Positions 23,819-34,992 of a stretch of 64,000 nt of DNA are shown here, piece by piece. Source of the stretch: Antitrichia curtipendula. Taxonomy: Eukaryota > Streptophyta > Bryopsida > Hypnales > Leucodontaceae. Location of the stretch: contig OX579638.1 in NCBI GenBank assembly GCA_951230915.1, forward strand, positions 4,668,696 to 4,732,695, in the 5' to 3' direction. The position numbers and the translations under genes were made by a program. The notes under the pieces are model-generated. The model ran no database searches, was not told where the DNA came from, and was given only the letters and a program-made list of their open reading frames with translations. Every line of letters begins with the position of its first letter. Within the stretch, counting starts at the first letter, position 1.

Positions 23819-24340
23819 AGGTAAACCTGCCTATGACAGGCAGACCACCTAATGCAGACATTTACAAAACCACCTATTACAGCCTTACATCAACCCATTT
23901 CAGATTTTTATCAATAAATGAAAATATGACTTCATTAGGTTGGTTAGTGGCCAAAATCAATGCCTTGGGAGATGGCCATGGAGTTATTAGTGTCTATTAT
24001 AGGACACTTACACCTTTCTAGTGTAAATTTGTCATAGAAAGTTATTTTTTTGATTCCTTCATGTCATGGCCATGTTAGAAAATCTGGTGATTGCTTTAGG
24101 TGGTAAGATGACCATTATAGAAACACTTTTTGCTGATTTGGGGTAGTCTACAGATTCTTTTAGACCAATTGGGCAGAACACTTCAGAAATTCATAACTAA
24201 TTCATACTTTGTCCAAAAAATAAAATTCCAGTTGCTTCCTTCATTTCTCAGATTTGTCTTTGTATGAAAAAAAATCAATTTTTTTTTGGTAATGGCAACA
24301 TGACAAATCAGTTATTTTGCCTGTCATAGACAGGTTTACT
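23819..24340. mobile_element. MITE with ~23-bp inverted ends and TTA duplication
   Basis: The left end AGGTAAACCTGCCTATGACA is matched inversely by the right end (read inversely AGTAAACCTGTCTATGACA). TTA flanks both sides (23816-23818 and 24341-24343), as in PIF/Harbinger (Tourist-like) MITEs. Just to the right, 24366-24388 reads CGCTTTTAGAGCACACTACC, the end motif of the MITE family at 52160 and 56335. Either two elements touch here or the true right end is 24388. Confidence 0.7.
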
Positions 24341-24416
24341 TTAGTGGTTGCTTTTAGAACACAATCGCTTTTAGAGCACACTACCTTATTTCTCTCTGTT
24401 GGGAATTAATTAAGAC

Positions 24417-24426
24417 ACACGTGTGG
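24417..24426 (+). promoter_or_regulatory. ABRE/G-box ACACGTGTGG
   Basis: A CACGTG core about 500 bases upstream of the first LEA start. Such ACGT-core boxes are bound by bZIP factors of the ABA pathway and are usual in LEA promoters. Function here is inferred from position and sequence. Confidence 0.5.
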
Positions 24427-24585
24427 ACTAGGTTCACTTCACTAGCACTCCTAACCCAAGTGTGATTGTGAATGCACCAGAGTTTGGTGAGTTCAGGTCA
24501 GAGTTCAGACTTGATGGCCTTCACTCCAGTGCCGCCATTCCTATTTCCAAAGCAGCTTGGAGACCCAGAACCTGGCTGCTCACAG

Positions 24586-24726
24586 ACTGCCACGTTTTGA
24601 ACCACACAACATTCTTGCCGATAACCCAGCACAGAGCCAAGCCATAACTGACCCACCTTAAACATCCACAGGAACGTGACAAGTGGCCTACTTTCCTGAG
24701 CATGTCCCTGCACTCGCCACCTGTCC
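24586..24726 (+). promoter_or_regulatory. Promoter motifs shared with the second LEA gene
   Basis: ACTGCCACGTT (24586-24596, 323 bases before the ATG) and CCACCTGTCC (24717-24726) occur in the same order in front of the second LEA gene. A TATA-like TTATAAGG follows at about 24742. ACGT is the core of ABA-response elements. Confidence 0.55.
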
Positions 24727-24918
24727 TTCAATTTCTTGTCCTTATAAGGAGCAGTTGCGGACCATATCCCAACACCATCCGCAAGCTACATCACTATTCA
24801 GCGTTTAGCATCAGTGTCTGCATCTTCAAATTTCTTGTTGTGATTCCTTCATCTGCTGCAGTAAAGCTTCTTTCAATTCTGTTCTTTAGCTTCTTGTCCG
24901 CACTCCGCTTCAGATCTA

Positions 24919-25838
24919 ATGGCTTCTTACAACAAGCAGGACGCTGCTGCCCAGAAGGCCGAAGAGACCAAGGTCTTTGGCCAGCAGAAGGCGGGCGAGG
25001 CCCACAGGGCCACCAAGGTGACTCCTCAATCTCTCCTCAGCAGTCGGCTCTACTGCAGAGCATTTTCTTTATTGTCGTTGGAGACAGTCTGCATCTTGCA
25101 CACACTCTGCCATTGCTCTCCCTTGCATATATTGAATATCTCTCCTATAATCCGATTGGTTGGAGTTTACATATGAAAATGTGATCACATGTGCAAAGAA
25201 CCCATGTATTGCTGGGTGAGTATCGTTTGAGAGGAGCGAGTGTACGCCGGTAAATCAATTTGCTTTATAATTTTTTACAATGCGACTGTGAGTGCATGCT
25301 CTCCTCGCTGAAAATGTGATCTGCTTCACAGCGTTTACCATTTTAGCTTGCTTGTAAAGTGTATAATGCAGACATCGATATCGAACTGCGTGGATGTACC
25401 AGTAGATTGCAATTTGACAAAAGGAAGATCTCCATTTGAAAATAGCTTTTCATTGGCTCGATCACATTGCATGAAATACTGATGGTTTTCGTGTCACAGG
25501 ATGCTGCCGGCACTACACAGCAGAAGGCTAACGAGGCAGCCGGAGCAGCTGGCGACAAGGCTAACCAAGCGAGCAACGTCGCTGGGGAGAAATGGGGGCA
25601 GACGAAGCAAGCGGCTTCCGACGCCGCCGGAGCCACCCAGGGCAAGGCCAACCAAGCCGGGGGCGTGGCAGGGGAGAAGTGGGATCAGACGAAGCAAGCG
25701 TCCTCCGATGCGGCTCAAGCAGCGTCCGACAAGGCCGTTGCAACCAAAGACGGAGCAGCTGGGTTGTTGCAACAGGCAGGGGACGCGTTGGGAAATGCAG
25801 CACAGAGTGTGAAGGATGCCGTCACTCCCAAGCAGTGA
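24919..25838 (+). CDS. Group-3 LEA (LEA_4) protein, 145 aa, two exons
   Basis: Exon 1 is 24919-25017 (33 codons), exon 2 is 25500-25838; the 482-bp intron begins GTGACTCC, ends GTGTCACAG and is in phase 0. The protein has no signal peptide or membrane segment and is rich in A, Q, K, D and G. It is almost free of Cys and Trp apart from the repeated GEKW. Exon 2 is built from repeats of the type ATQGKANQAGGVAGEKWDQ followed by TKQASSDAA; two clear copies are present. The N-terminal stretch (FGQQKAGEA) and C-terminal VTPKQ are shared with the paralog 6 kb downstream. LEA_4 proteins are disordered when wet, fold into amphipathic helices on drying and protect proteins and membranes. The gene appears intact and is likely induced by drought or ABA. 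Confidence 0.9.
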
Positions 25839-27120
25839 TTATGTAGTGACTTGAGTTCTGTGTTGGCGTAGGGATCTTTCCCCTGTGAATACTGTAGAGA
25901 GTTCACCTGAATACTAGTGCAATTGTATTGCGCGTGATTTTTGGGAATGAAATCGATGAATTTAGTTTGTTTCTATGGCTTCTGTGGTAAGCATCTGGAG
26001 CTTTGAAATGGCATGGCGACTTCTCTTTCCCTATGATTGTTTGCTTTCATCTCTCCTCAAAGAATCTAATTCTTCGCTCGCCTCGCTCGGAGGCATGCAA
26101 ATTGTGACCAATCACAATCCTAGTTTGCTGGGTTATGCTCGATCTTGTTCGTTTAATGAATATGCTTCAGTAAAATCGCGGTATGTAACGAACTGAGGCG
26201 GGGTGTGTCCGAGTATGTCAATCTTTGGAAAGCCGAATTTCAAATTCACTTAGAATATGATGCCGTTCCTCTGTTTTATTTTGTACACAATTTCCTTCTA
26301 TCTCAGACTACTATCTTCTTTGGGCAGAACAGGCTGAAAATTTTCCTCCAGTAGGACCGGTTAGTAATTCGAAGTAGTCATTAATCAAAACCTACCTAAA
26401 CAGATGCGTCCAAACACGCGTCTTTAAGAAACCCCCCGCTGATTAATAAATTATTCTTGGTTAGTCCTCCTTGAAATGACCCAGAAATGACTTCTTAAAA
26501 AATAGAAAGAGTTCTGCAAATACAGGTTTCAGAAACTCAGCTTATCATCCAATCTGGATATTCACAAGTTACTTTCACTCCCGTTGGCCATAGCGTGAAC
26601 GGCACCGCACTGTCGAAGTAAAAGATGAAAATTGAACCAATGAACCATCAATCAATCGGTGTTGTCTCCGAATATGCGGAGTGCTCCATCCTTTGGTCCT
26701 CCCGATGCATCCCATTTGTGCGAGCAAAGTTGAAGAGCGTGACCAAAGAAGTCATTTTTCGTGAGACTGTCCTTTCCGTGAAGTGAGGTTGCACCGCAGT
26801 AGACTGTCCCTTGAAAATTTCACCAGCATGGTTCTGCGATTTTTGTCCCGCACAGAAAACCAACCCACCCGTGGGGCTTCAATCCAAGCACCTAACATAC
26901 AACAACAATGGATGAAAAACAAAGTTCGTTTGCCAATTGCTCACGTCAACTCTCCTCCTTACTTATTTACTGATTTTTTGGCACAAGTGGGGACCCCACT
27001 GCATTTTATATGGAAGAAAAAATTACATCCGTCCAAGGGCAGAGCAAGGGCAGGGGTGCGAGAAAAGAGACACACAATGACGAGCCCTTATCTTTTTGGA
27101 TTACTGTGTGAATTGTTGGT
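25839..27120. other. 3' flank of the first LEA gene
   Basis: Probable 3'UTR and intergenic DNA. The frames at 25975-26196 and 26783-27124 have no recognisable content. Confidence 0.45.
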
Positions 27121-27124
27121 TTAA

Positions 27125-28068
27125 CCCCTAAAGGACCGAGGGGGGTTTCTTAGAGAGACATTCCAAAAACTGCGACTTTTTGGTATGTTATTCAAAAAAG
27201 AAAATCAAGACTTTTTTTTGAAATTTCAACCATACAAAATTAAAGTAGAGTATTTTACCAAATTGTGGAAAAAAATTCAGCCCTTTTCACTGCACGGATT
27301 GAAAGATTATAGCATTTGATGTGAGAAAAAAACCTTTTTTCCAATCTTGCAAAACAAAGTCAACAGAATTTGGGCTCATTTAAAGTAAATTTTTGCTCTA
27401 CACAAACATGAGATTTTTGATCATTTGTAAGTATATGATATTAGGTTCACTCCCAAAAAAATTTAGAAGAAAATATGGAGTCTAATTTATTCTAAATCAC
27501 CTTGCAATGCAAGAAGGTTAAGTGAATTGTCAATACACTAGTCATTTTATTGTGCAATGAGAAAATATTTTATTTGAAATCAAAACAGTGAAAAATTAGA
27601 GACAAACATTTAGAATAAGTGGAAAAATTTCAAGAATTTTGAATTCACTGATTGCAAGATAACAGGACTTGAAGTTAGAAGAAAATGTTTTTTTTCTAGA
27701 AACTATCCCAACATAGCAAACAAAGTTTGACTCCTCTTAGAATGTGATTTGACAACTAATTTTTTTATTTTATTGTTACAATTGTATGTCATATTTTATT
27801 AATTACATGCATGCCAAATTTCAAAATTTGATGATTTTTTGCAAAAGATTCTTCAAAGATTCCCAAATTGCCCAAGCTTCCCGAAAAATTTAGGGCAACA
27901 TAACTTTTGATCCAAGCACCCGATCGGAAAAAAAAATAGTTTTTCATGAAGGAGGTATATGTTTTTATATTGTGTTCAAGCTTCATGAACATCCGACTGA
28001 AAATGACTTTGTAGGAACCTACCTGATATTTTTTGCGTACGTTGAACGGACACTTGGTCCTTTAGGGG
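27125..28068. mobile_element. TTAA-bounded piggyBac-like MITE, family A copy 1
   Basis: 944 bp between TTAA (27121-27124) and TTAA (28069-28072). Ends are CCCCTAAAGGACC and its inverse GGTCCTTTAGGGG. No transposase frame. Its nearest relative is the copy at 29490-30432. A diverged, uninterrupted copy of its insertion site lies at 33530-33690 on the other strand. Confidence 0.85.
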
Positions 28069-28441
28069 TTAAAAAAGTGAAAAAGCACTCATTGGAAGAC
28101 AAACTTCTGTAGAATATCTTCCCTTTCCATACAAATTTTCAAGGATGAATAGTTGCACTTTTGTCCTACATTAAGAGATTTTTTTGTCATCCATTAGACA
28201 CCAAAAGTCCGCCTCAACATTTAAAGGTTAACTAAACTTGGTGAAGGTTTTATGCCTAAGGTTCTAAGCCATATCACCTTGTGATTGTCTCTTAGGCAAA
28301 TTCTACATTAGATGTCCCACTAAGTATCAAAATTTCTTGGGACCTTATTGGAAGATTTAGAGGATTACAGGAATTTAAACAAACATTTAGGCCAGTTGAT
28401 CCTCCCGTAATAAACAAGTCTTTACAGCATAAGTTGATTAA

Positions 28442-29405
28442 CCCCTCACTGCCCAAGGCCTAACTATGTCAAAAAGCAACCTTGCTTTTCAAATGTTATA
28501 AATCTAAATGTGAGTAAGGTATGAAAATCTCAACCATACAATCTTGTATAGATGGTGGAAATCAAATTTGTGATCGTTTGACCATATAGATTGAAAGATT
28601 TTAATATTCTATAAAAAGATGCTGAAATTTTCCTAAAAACACATTTGGAGGTGAAATTCGATTTCCAAACCTACTCAAATGAAAAAAAGTTTAACTACAG
28701 AGTGATTCAAAACCAAAAGACAAACACTTTGATGGAAATTAAATCATTCAGTTGACTGACTTGACTCATTGCATTTGCAAAATTGTTTTGAAATGTCAAA
28801 AAACAGTGAAAAAAGTAGCAAAAACACACATCTATGGCTGAACCTACCTCTATTAAAATGCTTCTCAGTCAATCATAACTTCTTGGATTGATATGGAATT
28901 TTTACCACAAGAACTAGACTAATATGCGCAACTTTTCCAACAAAAATGATTGAAAACAAGCCTTGTCTAAAGACGTTATAAGCCGCCGAAGTTCACTGTA
29001 ATGCAAAAATGTTTGGATTTGGAACTTTGAATTGCTTCCAAGCATTCAAAACAACTTGGATTGACATGAAAATTTTACCACAATAAGTAGAGTTTATGGA
29101 AAATAGAGATCAACAAATTTTTATTGAAAACTAACATTTGATGAAAAAGATACAAGCCCCCAAAATTGCAGCCATCTCAATGCACTGTGGTGAACTCAAA
29201 CTTAACCTGCAAACTTTGAATGGCTTTCAAAAGCTTTTTGCATCTTGTATAGATCTTAAAATTGTACTACAATAAATAGACTAGTAGGTGCAACTTTTCC
29301 AACAAGTTTGATTGAATTTGGACATTGGATACAAAAGTTACATCAATTTGAAGTTGATTGTTGGACTGTGTGAAGACACTTTTGGTCCCTTTGGACGGTG
29401 AGGGG
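28442..29405. mobile_element. TTAA-bounded piggyBac-like MITE, family B copy 1
   Basis: 964 bp between TTAA at 28438-28441 and 29406-29409. Ends are CCCCTCACTGCCCAA and the inverse of a CCCCTCACCGTCCAAA-type end. No transposase frame. Its interior shares only phrases with family A (for example CAACCRTACAA and GATTGAAAGATT), but length and end layout are the same. Confidence 0.83.
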
Positions 29406-29489
29406 TTAATACAATTGTGGCACCAGGTGGGCCTTGGGAAGATAATATGACTATGAACAATTTATATATTCTAAAGAGTAAACCTTTAA

Positions 29490-30432
29490 TCCCTAAAGGG
29501 CCGGGGGATTTTCCAGGGAAACATTCCAAAAACTGCAGCTTTTTGGTATGTTATTCAAAAAAAAAATAGAAACTCTTTTTCAAAACTTCAACCGTACAAA
29601 ACTAAAGTAAATTATTTTACCAAAGTGTAGAAAATTTTCAGCCCTTTTCACTGCGCGGATCGAAAGATTATAACATTTGAAGTGAGAAAAAAACCTTTTT
29701 TCCAATTCTACGAAACATGGTCAGCAGACTTCGGGCTCATTTGGAGTAAAAATTTTGTTCTACACAAACATGAGATTTTTGACCATTCATAAGTATATGA
29801 TATTAGGTTCACTCACAAAAAAATTTAGAAGAAAATATAGAGTCTAGCTTATTCTAAATCACCCTGTAATGCAAGGAAGTTAAGTGAATTGGCAATATAC
29901 TAGTAATTTTTTCTGTGCAATGAAAAAATATTTTAATTGAAATCCAAACGGTGAAAAATTAGAGACAAACATTTGGAATATTTGACAAAATTTTCAAGAA
30001 TTTTGACTTCACTAATTGCAAGATAATAGGGTTTGAAGTTAGAAGAAAATGTTTTTTCTTGAAACTACCCCAACATAGCTAACAAAGTTTGACTCCTCAT
30101 AGAATGTGATTGGGCAACTAAATTTTATATATTTTTTGGACAATTGTATGCCATATTTTATTAGTTACATACATGCCAAATTTCAAAACTTGATGATCTT
30201 TTTTGCAAAAGATTCTCCAAAGATTCCCAAATTGCCCAAGCTGCCCAAAAAGTTCGGGGCAACATAACTTTTGATCCAGGCACCTGATTGGAAAAAAAAA
30301 TAGTTTTTCATGAAGGAAATACATGCTTACACATTGTGTCCAAATTCCATGAACATCCAATCAAAAATGACTTTGTAGGAACCTACCCGAGATTTCTTGC
30401 GTACGTTGAACGGACACTTGGTCTTTTAGGGG
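29490..30432. mobile_element. TTAA-bounded piggyBac-like MITE, family A copy 2
   Basis: 943 bp between TTAA at 29486-29489 and 30433-30436, colinear with family A copy 1 over its full length. Left end TCCCTAAAGGGCC, right end GGTCTTTTAGGGG. It lies only 80 bases to the right of the family B element. Confidence 0.85.
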
Positions 30433-30453
30433 TTAATTAGCATCTACAATTGA

Positions 30454-31320
30454 AAAACAAATTTATAAAAAATCAAACTTTGTCACCGAAGATTATTTGT
30501 CGCCAACTTTCTCTCCATATTTCTTCATTGTACCACACAAAGCCCTTCAAACCACTAGTTTTAGATGAAGATTTGGTACTTAATAACATTAATGATAAAA
30601 CCTTGTCTCTAAGTAAAACAAATTGTGGTTGGTTCACTAATTGTTTATTGAGCTCCTGTAGCACATATTTAAAGAGAATGTGAATAGGTTTCTCAAAATA
30701 GATGTGGGATGAACTTGCATTTTGGAGGGCAAATGCAATACTTGTAGAACCTCTATTAGTGCATGGTGCTGGAATTATGCACTAAGAGAGGCCACAAATA
30801 TTGTAAACATTTAATGCAACTTTCTATCTTGAATCACGTACAGACCCACCTATAGTCTACAAAGTCTCTTACTGTTGATTATGCAATAAGAGAGGATGCA
30901 TTAAAAGAAGTTCTACCAGTAACATGGATTGAAGATGTCCTAATAAAGACAAGTCAATGCATTTGGGGGGTGATTTATTGCAAAGATTGGACTTGGCCCA
31001 AACACCAGCACTAAAGGTTTTTAAACTGTGAATTTTTTTACAACATGTAGCTTAAATTTTTCTTAATATAGTAAACAAAATAAAACAAATGTATAAATAG
31101 AGTTTAAATTAGCACAAATAGGCGTCTTCGTCTTGCATTTGATTGCACATGCACGATCTGACTGTTTGGAAATGCAAAGTTCTGCGGCATCACTGCATTG
31201 ATCAGGACTGCCAAAGCTCAACAGAACCACAGGAAAAAAATGGAACACTTGCCTAAGGTTATCCGCAGATCATCAGTTGCGCAAAGTCTTGAAAGCGATG
31301 AGCTTGGAGAGCACGCCCTC
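30454..31320. other. Intergenic, possible decayed coding traces
   Basis: The frame 30450-30683 on the plus strand and scattered pieces to about 31040 look weakly coding-like, but stops and shifts prevent any family call. They may belong with the remnant ending at 30453. Confidence 0.3.
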
Positions 31321-31329
31321 TCTGCAGCA

Positions 31330-31457
31330 ACTGCCACGTTCGGGAAATCACGGCGATCTTGCTTGTAGGCCTCCTGGGCGGAGGTATCCGGCAACGCCAG
31401 GGCGCCAAGTGTCCTGAATGGCAGTGCCACCTGTCCCTCGAAGTCTTTGCATATAAT
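31330..31457 (+). promoter_or_regulatory. Promoter motifs of the second LEA gene
   Basis: ACTGCCACGTT (31330-31340, 285 bases before the ATG) and CCACCTGTCC (31427-31436) repeat the arrangement of the first LEA promoter. A TATA-like CATATAATGA lies at about 31450, followed by AGCAG in both genes. Confidence 0.55.
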
Positions 31458-31614
31458 GAGCAGCGACTCTCAGAGTTCCTCAGCATTCATCAAACAATCA
31501 CATTCACACAGTAGTCTCTTGCATTCGTGAATTGCTAGTTTCATTTTCCTGTCTCTTTCCTCTTTCTTCGAGGTCGAGCAAGTTAGATTCATTTCGAATT
31601 TCTAAGTTCCAGAC

Positions 31615-32662
31615 ATGGCTTCGTACAACACCAACCAGGACGCCGCAGCCAGGAAGGCCGAGGATACCAAGCTCTTTGGGCAGCAGAAGGCGGGCGAGGC
31701 CCAGCAAGCCACCCAGGTAACAGACACGAACCCCTTCTCCAACGCACGTGGCTTCAAGGCACACTTTCCTGGAGTCCGGATTTTTGCAAAATGGGTGCCT
31801 CATTTTACTTGCTTTGGTGAGAGTTATTAATGGTTTTCGCAAATGAACGACATGGTTCTCGACTGAGCGAGTGCACCGGCATGGTGAATCCCATCTCATT
31901 AGGAAAATGGTTTCAGTTTGCTTGCAATTTCTTCCGTCAGGGCTCGCGGATGCATCGGTAGAGTGTGCAATGAAGTGGTCGATAGGATGCCTGGTCTACC
32001 TAATTTGTTGAAGTCGGGTGAGATTCGATGGTTACACACGCTTTGCACGTTTTGATTGTTGGTTACGGTTTTGGTTGTTTCAGAACGCTGCTGGAGCCAC
32101 GCAAGACAAAGCCCACGAGGCGGCCGCAGTGGCCTCCGACAAGGCCGGACAGGCCAAGGAAGCCGGCGGCAGCTACTTGCAGCAGGCGACCAATGTCCTC
32201 AACAACGCCTACGAGAACGTGAAGTCGACCGCGACCCAGGCGACCGAGCAGTCGAAGCAGAGCACTTCCGGCGCCACGGGCACCGCCCAAGACAAGGCGG
32301 GCCAGGCCGGGAACGTGGCGGGAGACAAGTGGGGGCAGACGAAGCAGGGCGCGTCGGACGCCACGGCTACCACGCAGGGCAAGGCCAACGAGGCGACGGG
32401 TGTGGCGGGCGACAAGTTGGGTCAGGCCAAGCAGGGCGCGTTCGACGCCGCGGGCGCCACGCAGCAGAAGGCTGGCGATTTGGCCAATCAGGCGGGCGCG
32501 GTGGCTGGGCAGAAGTGGGAGCAGACGAAGCAGGCGACGTCCGATGCCTCGCAAGTGGCTTCGGACAAGGCGGGGGGTATTGCGCAGCAGACTCGCGACG
32601 CCATGAACACGGCGTACGCGTCCATCAAGTCGGACGTGACCCCCAAGCAGCAGAAGCTGTAA
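31615..32662 (+). CDS. Group-3 LEA (LEA_4) protein, 226 aa, two exons
   Basis: Exon 1 is 31615-31716 (34 codons), exon 2 is 32084-32662; the 367-bp intron runs from GTAACAG to GTTTCAG in phase 0, at the same place as in the first LEA gene. The N-terminus (FGQQKAGEAQQATQ) and the end (VTPKQQKL) match the paralog. Exon 2 carries about four of the GEKW/GDKW-type repeats, against two in the paralog, plus an extra block with LQQATNVLNNAYENVKST, so repeats were gained or lost after duplication. It is hydrophilic, has no Cys, and is presumably cytosolic. Codon use is strongly GC-rich (third positions), unlike the AT-rich flanks. Intact; likely a desiccation-tolerance protein. Confidence 0.9.
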
Positions 32663-34039
32663 TTTGCGTTTTTAGCTAGCTAGCGTTCGTATGTACGTCG
32701 GTTGTCCGTTGACTTGGATCGGCCGTATACCTTTCTCGTAGAGGATTTATGGTTCAGCAAGGAATGAGGGTTCGTCGGGTTCTCGTTTCCAGACACCCTA
32801 AGTATTCATTCGTGAATAGTGGTGCACATGTAAATTACCCGACCGTCGGGGCTGATTTTAACGACTGAATCACGATTGAAAGAATGTGAGTCTTCCCCTG
32901 TCTGCATTCTCTACACATTCGAGGAGCTGATCACGATCGGGTAGGTCTGGGATTGTGTCTGAGTATTAATTTTTCCTCGATGGCAGAATTCGCTGACTTT
33001 ACGTTAGAGATCTTTTAAGCTTGTTTCCTGCTGGGCTTTACATGCCACAATTCAGCTGTACATGTATTTATGCAAGACTATGCAAGAAACGGGTAGGAAA
33101 ATGTGTAGCCGAGTGTAGATTGGGTTGTGTAAAGTATGGCAGTTGAACATGCCGTGACCTTTGTATTTCCATAATTTTGGAATTAGAAGTGTGTCTCAGT
33201 GATCAATTAAAGTCCGGGAATGCAGGGTGTTGTTATTTCTCTTGTCACGGCACATCGACTTAGACAATTTTGAAGCTTGGTAGATGTGGGAAGTGATCTC
33301 TGTCTTAGCAAATAACACTCTTAAAACTTCGTGCGAACTTTGATAATTCACACATCGTTCTGAGAGGATAGGAAATACACTCTCAAGCTTAGAAGCGGAT
33401 AAACTCATAATGCTTATTTGCTCTATCCTAATGGGAAATGCTAAGGGAGTTGACTAGTTGAGAATTAAGGTACAACTGCCCATTACCACACAAATTTGCT
33501 ATGTAGCCCATAAATGATGTGATGTTTTCTAGTCGATGAATGATAAATAATCTCTCCATGTAGGATAAATGCACAATTATTTATCCTCTATATTTTGTGT
33601 GAAAAGGGAATGTCTTCTACAATATTTTGACTTCCAATGAGTGTTTTTGCATTTTTTTAAGTTAATAATTCACATGGTAGATGATTTCCACAGTGACTAG
33701 TGTGTCCTAGAAGGGCTAGATATTTTGGAAAAGCTATTTGTCACTTCCCATGTTTTTCAGAGAATGAAAACTTTGAAAGAATTGAATTGCAAAAATAATG
33801 AAGACATCTTGAGAAGTGAATTTTCTATAATTTGTCAAAGTTAAAATGTTAAATTATGAGTAGACCCTTGTTGTAGCATGGGTAGATGCTTGTTAAAGCG
33901 TGGGCTCATGTGTATGCTCTCCAAGTACATTGCCATCATGATAAAAGGTTCCTAAGATTGTGGTAATGGATGGGCCACTGTCGCAAATGGAAGGGTCTTG
34001 TAGATGGCAGAATTTGATGGTGGGCAATTCTATCTTATT
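32663..34039. other. 3' flank of the second LEA gene
   Basis: Probable 3'UTR to about 32900, then intergenic DNA. Positions 33530-33690 are an inverted, diverged copy of the region around 27100-28200 without the TTAA element. Confidence 0.5.
33530..33690 (-). repeat. Inverted copy of 27100/28075-28200, unfilled TTAA site
   Basis: Read on the minus strand, this stretch matches the DNA on both sides of the family A element at 27125-28068: GTGAATTATTAAC, a single TTAA (33657-33660), then AAAAATGC and CACTCATTGGAAG. In the filled copy the same place has TTAA on both sides of the element. Confidence 0.75.
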
Positions 34040-34043
34040 TTAA

Positions 34044-34988
34044 CCCCTAAAGGACCAAACACCGTTTTTTGACAACATAGCGTTTTGGGGCAGCTCACCA
34101 CAAATGGAATTTTTATTTTTTTTCTTTGAAATTTTCACACAAGATGTGCCCGAGGAGTAGCTTTAGGGCCCAACAATTTTCATAACTTTTGACCACATGG
34201 TTAAAAAGTTATGGTATGATATGTAGTTTTCATTGTTCGGCGGGCAGCCCGGGCAGCAAAAAAAACTTCTTTAAAAATCATTTTCTAGAGAAATAAAAAT
34301 TTGAAATTGGTTCTCTAGATTTATGTGCACAAGGAAAGATTTTAATCATTCCACTTTGATTTATGAGATGAAAGTTATGAGGAATTTTAGTTGTGGGTAG
34401 TTTGCGGGTAGTTATGGAATCTCTACTCTAAAATAAACTTTGAAGTCCTTTATTTAACTCAATTTTCAATATTTTTGGAAAAAAATATAAACACAAGGTG
34501 TAGATTGTTTATTACAACATTACGATCGTTTGGATTGGCATTTTTCAATTCCATAATTAAATCCTTAACAATTTAGTGTTTTGAATCATTTTCTACTTCT
34601 TTCTACTTACTATTTTTTTCCTATATGTTGTACAGTTCCAAATGATCTGAAAATTTTCAAGCATGTAGCCAACTTGCCTTCAAGAATAAATCCAAAGAGT
34701 TACCACCATTTTGGACATTTTTTCATACAAATGTGACCATGTGAAGTGCAGCTGCTCAGTTTTTCGCAGGGACAAAAAAAGGGGTTTTGTCACTTCAAAT
34801 GCTAATTTCTTGCAATCTACACGGTGGAAATTTCTGAAATTTTTTCCACATCTTCTCAAACTAGTTTACTACAAGATCCTACGGTTACATGTGTCCAAAA
34901 TGGTTTTTTTTCCAAAATTTGGTACTTGTACTAGAAATGGCAGTTTGGGAGCGTTTTTTGTGAAAACATAGTCAAAAACCTTTAGGGG
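34044..34988. mobile_element. TTAA-bounded piggyBac-like MITE, family C copy 1
   Basis: 945 bp between TTAA at 34040-34043 and 34989-34992. Ends CCCCTAAAGGACC and AACCTTTAGGGG. The interior differs from family A but is colinear with the copy at 51043-51958, including a GGGCAGC-rich patch near 34240. No transposase frame. Confidence 0.85.
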
Positions 34989-34992
34989 TTAA

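Larger units (their letters stand above)
28296..30453 (+). pseudogene. 81-codon coding remnant split by two TTAA elements
   Basis: After a splice-acceptor-like TGTCTCTTAG (ending 28295), a frame runs 28296-28441, continues at 29410-29489 and ends at 30437-30453 (TGA). If the elements at 28442-29405 and 29490-30432 are left out with one TTAA each, the parts sum to 243 nt, exactly 81 codons without an internal stop. The frame has coding-like stretches such as KISWDLIGRFRGLQEF and APGGPWEDNM. I do not recognise the family; it may be an exon of an old gene or transposon. Confidence 0.45.

Noticed and set aside
25494..25906. Long frames in other phases over the LEA exons
   Set aside because: Shadows caused by the GC-rich, repeat-built LEA coding sequence.
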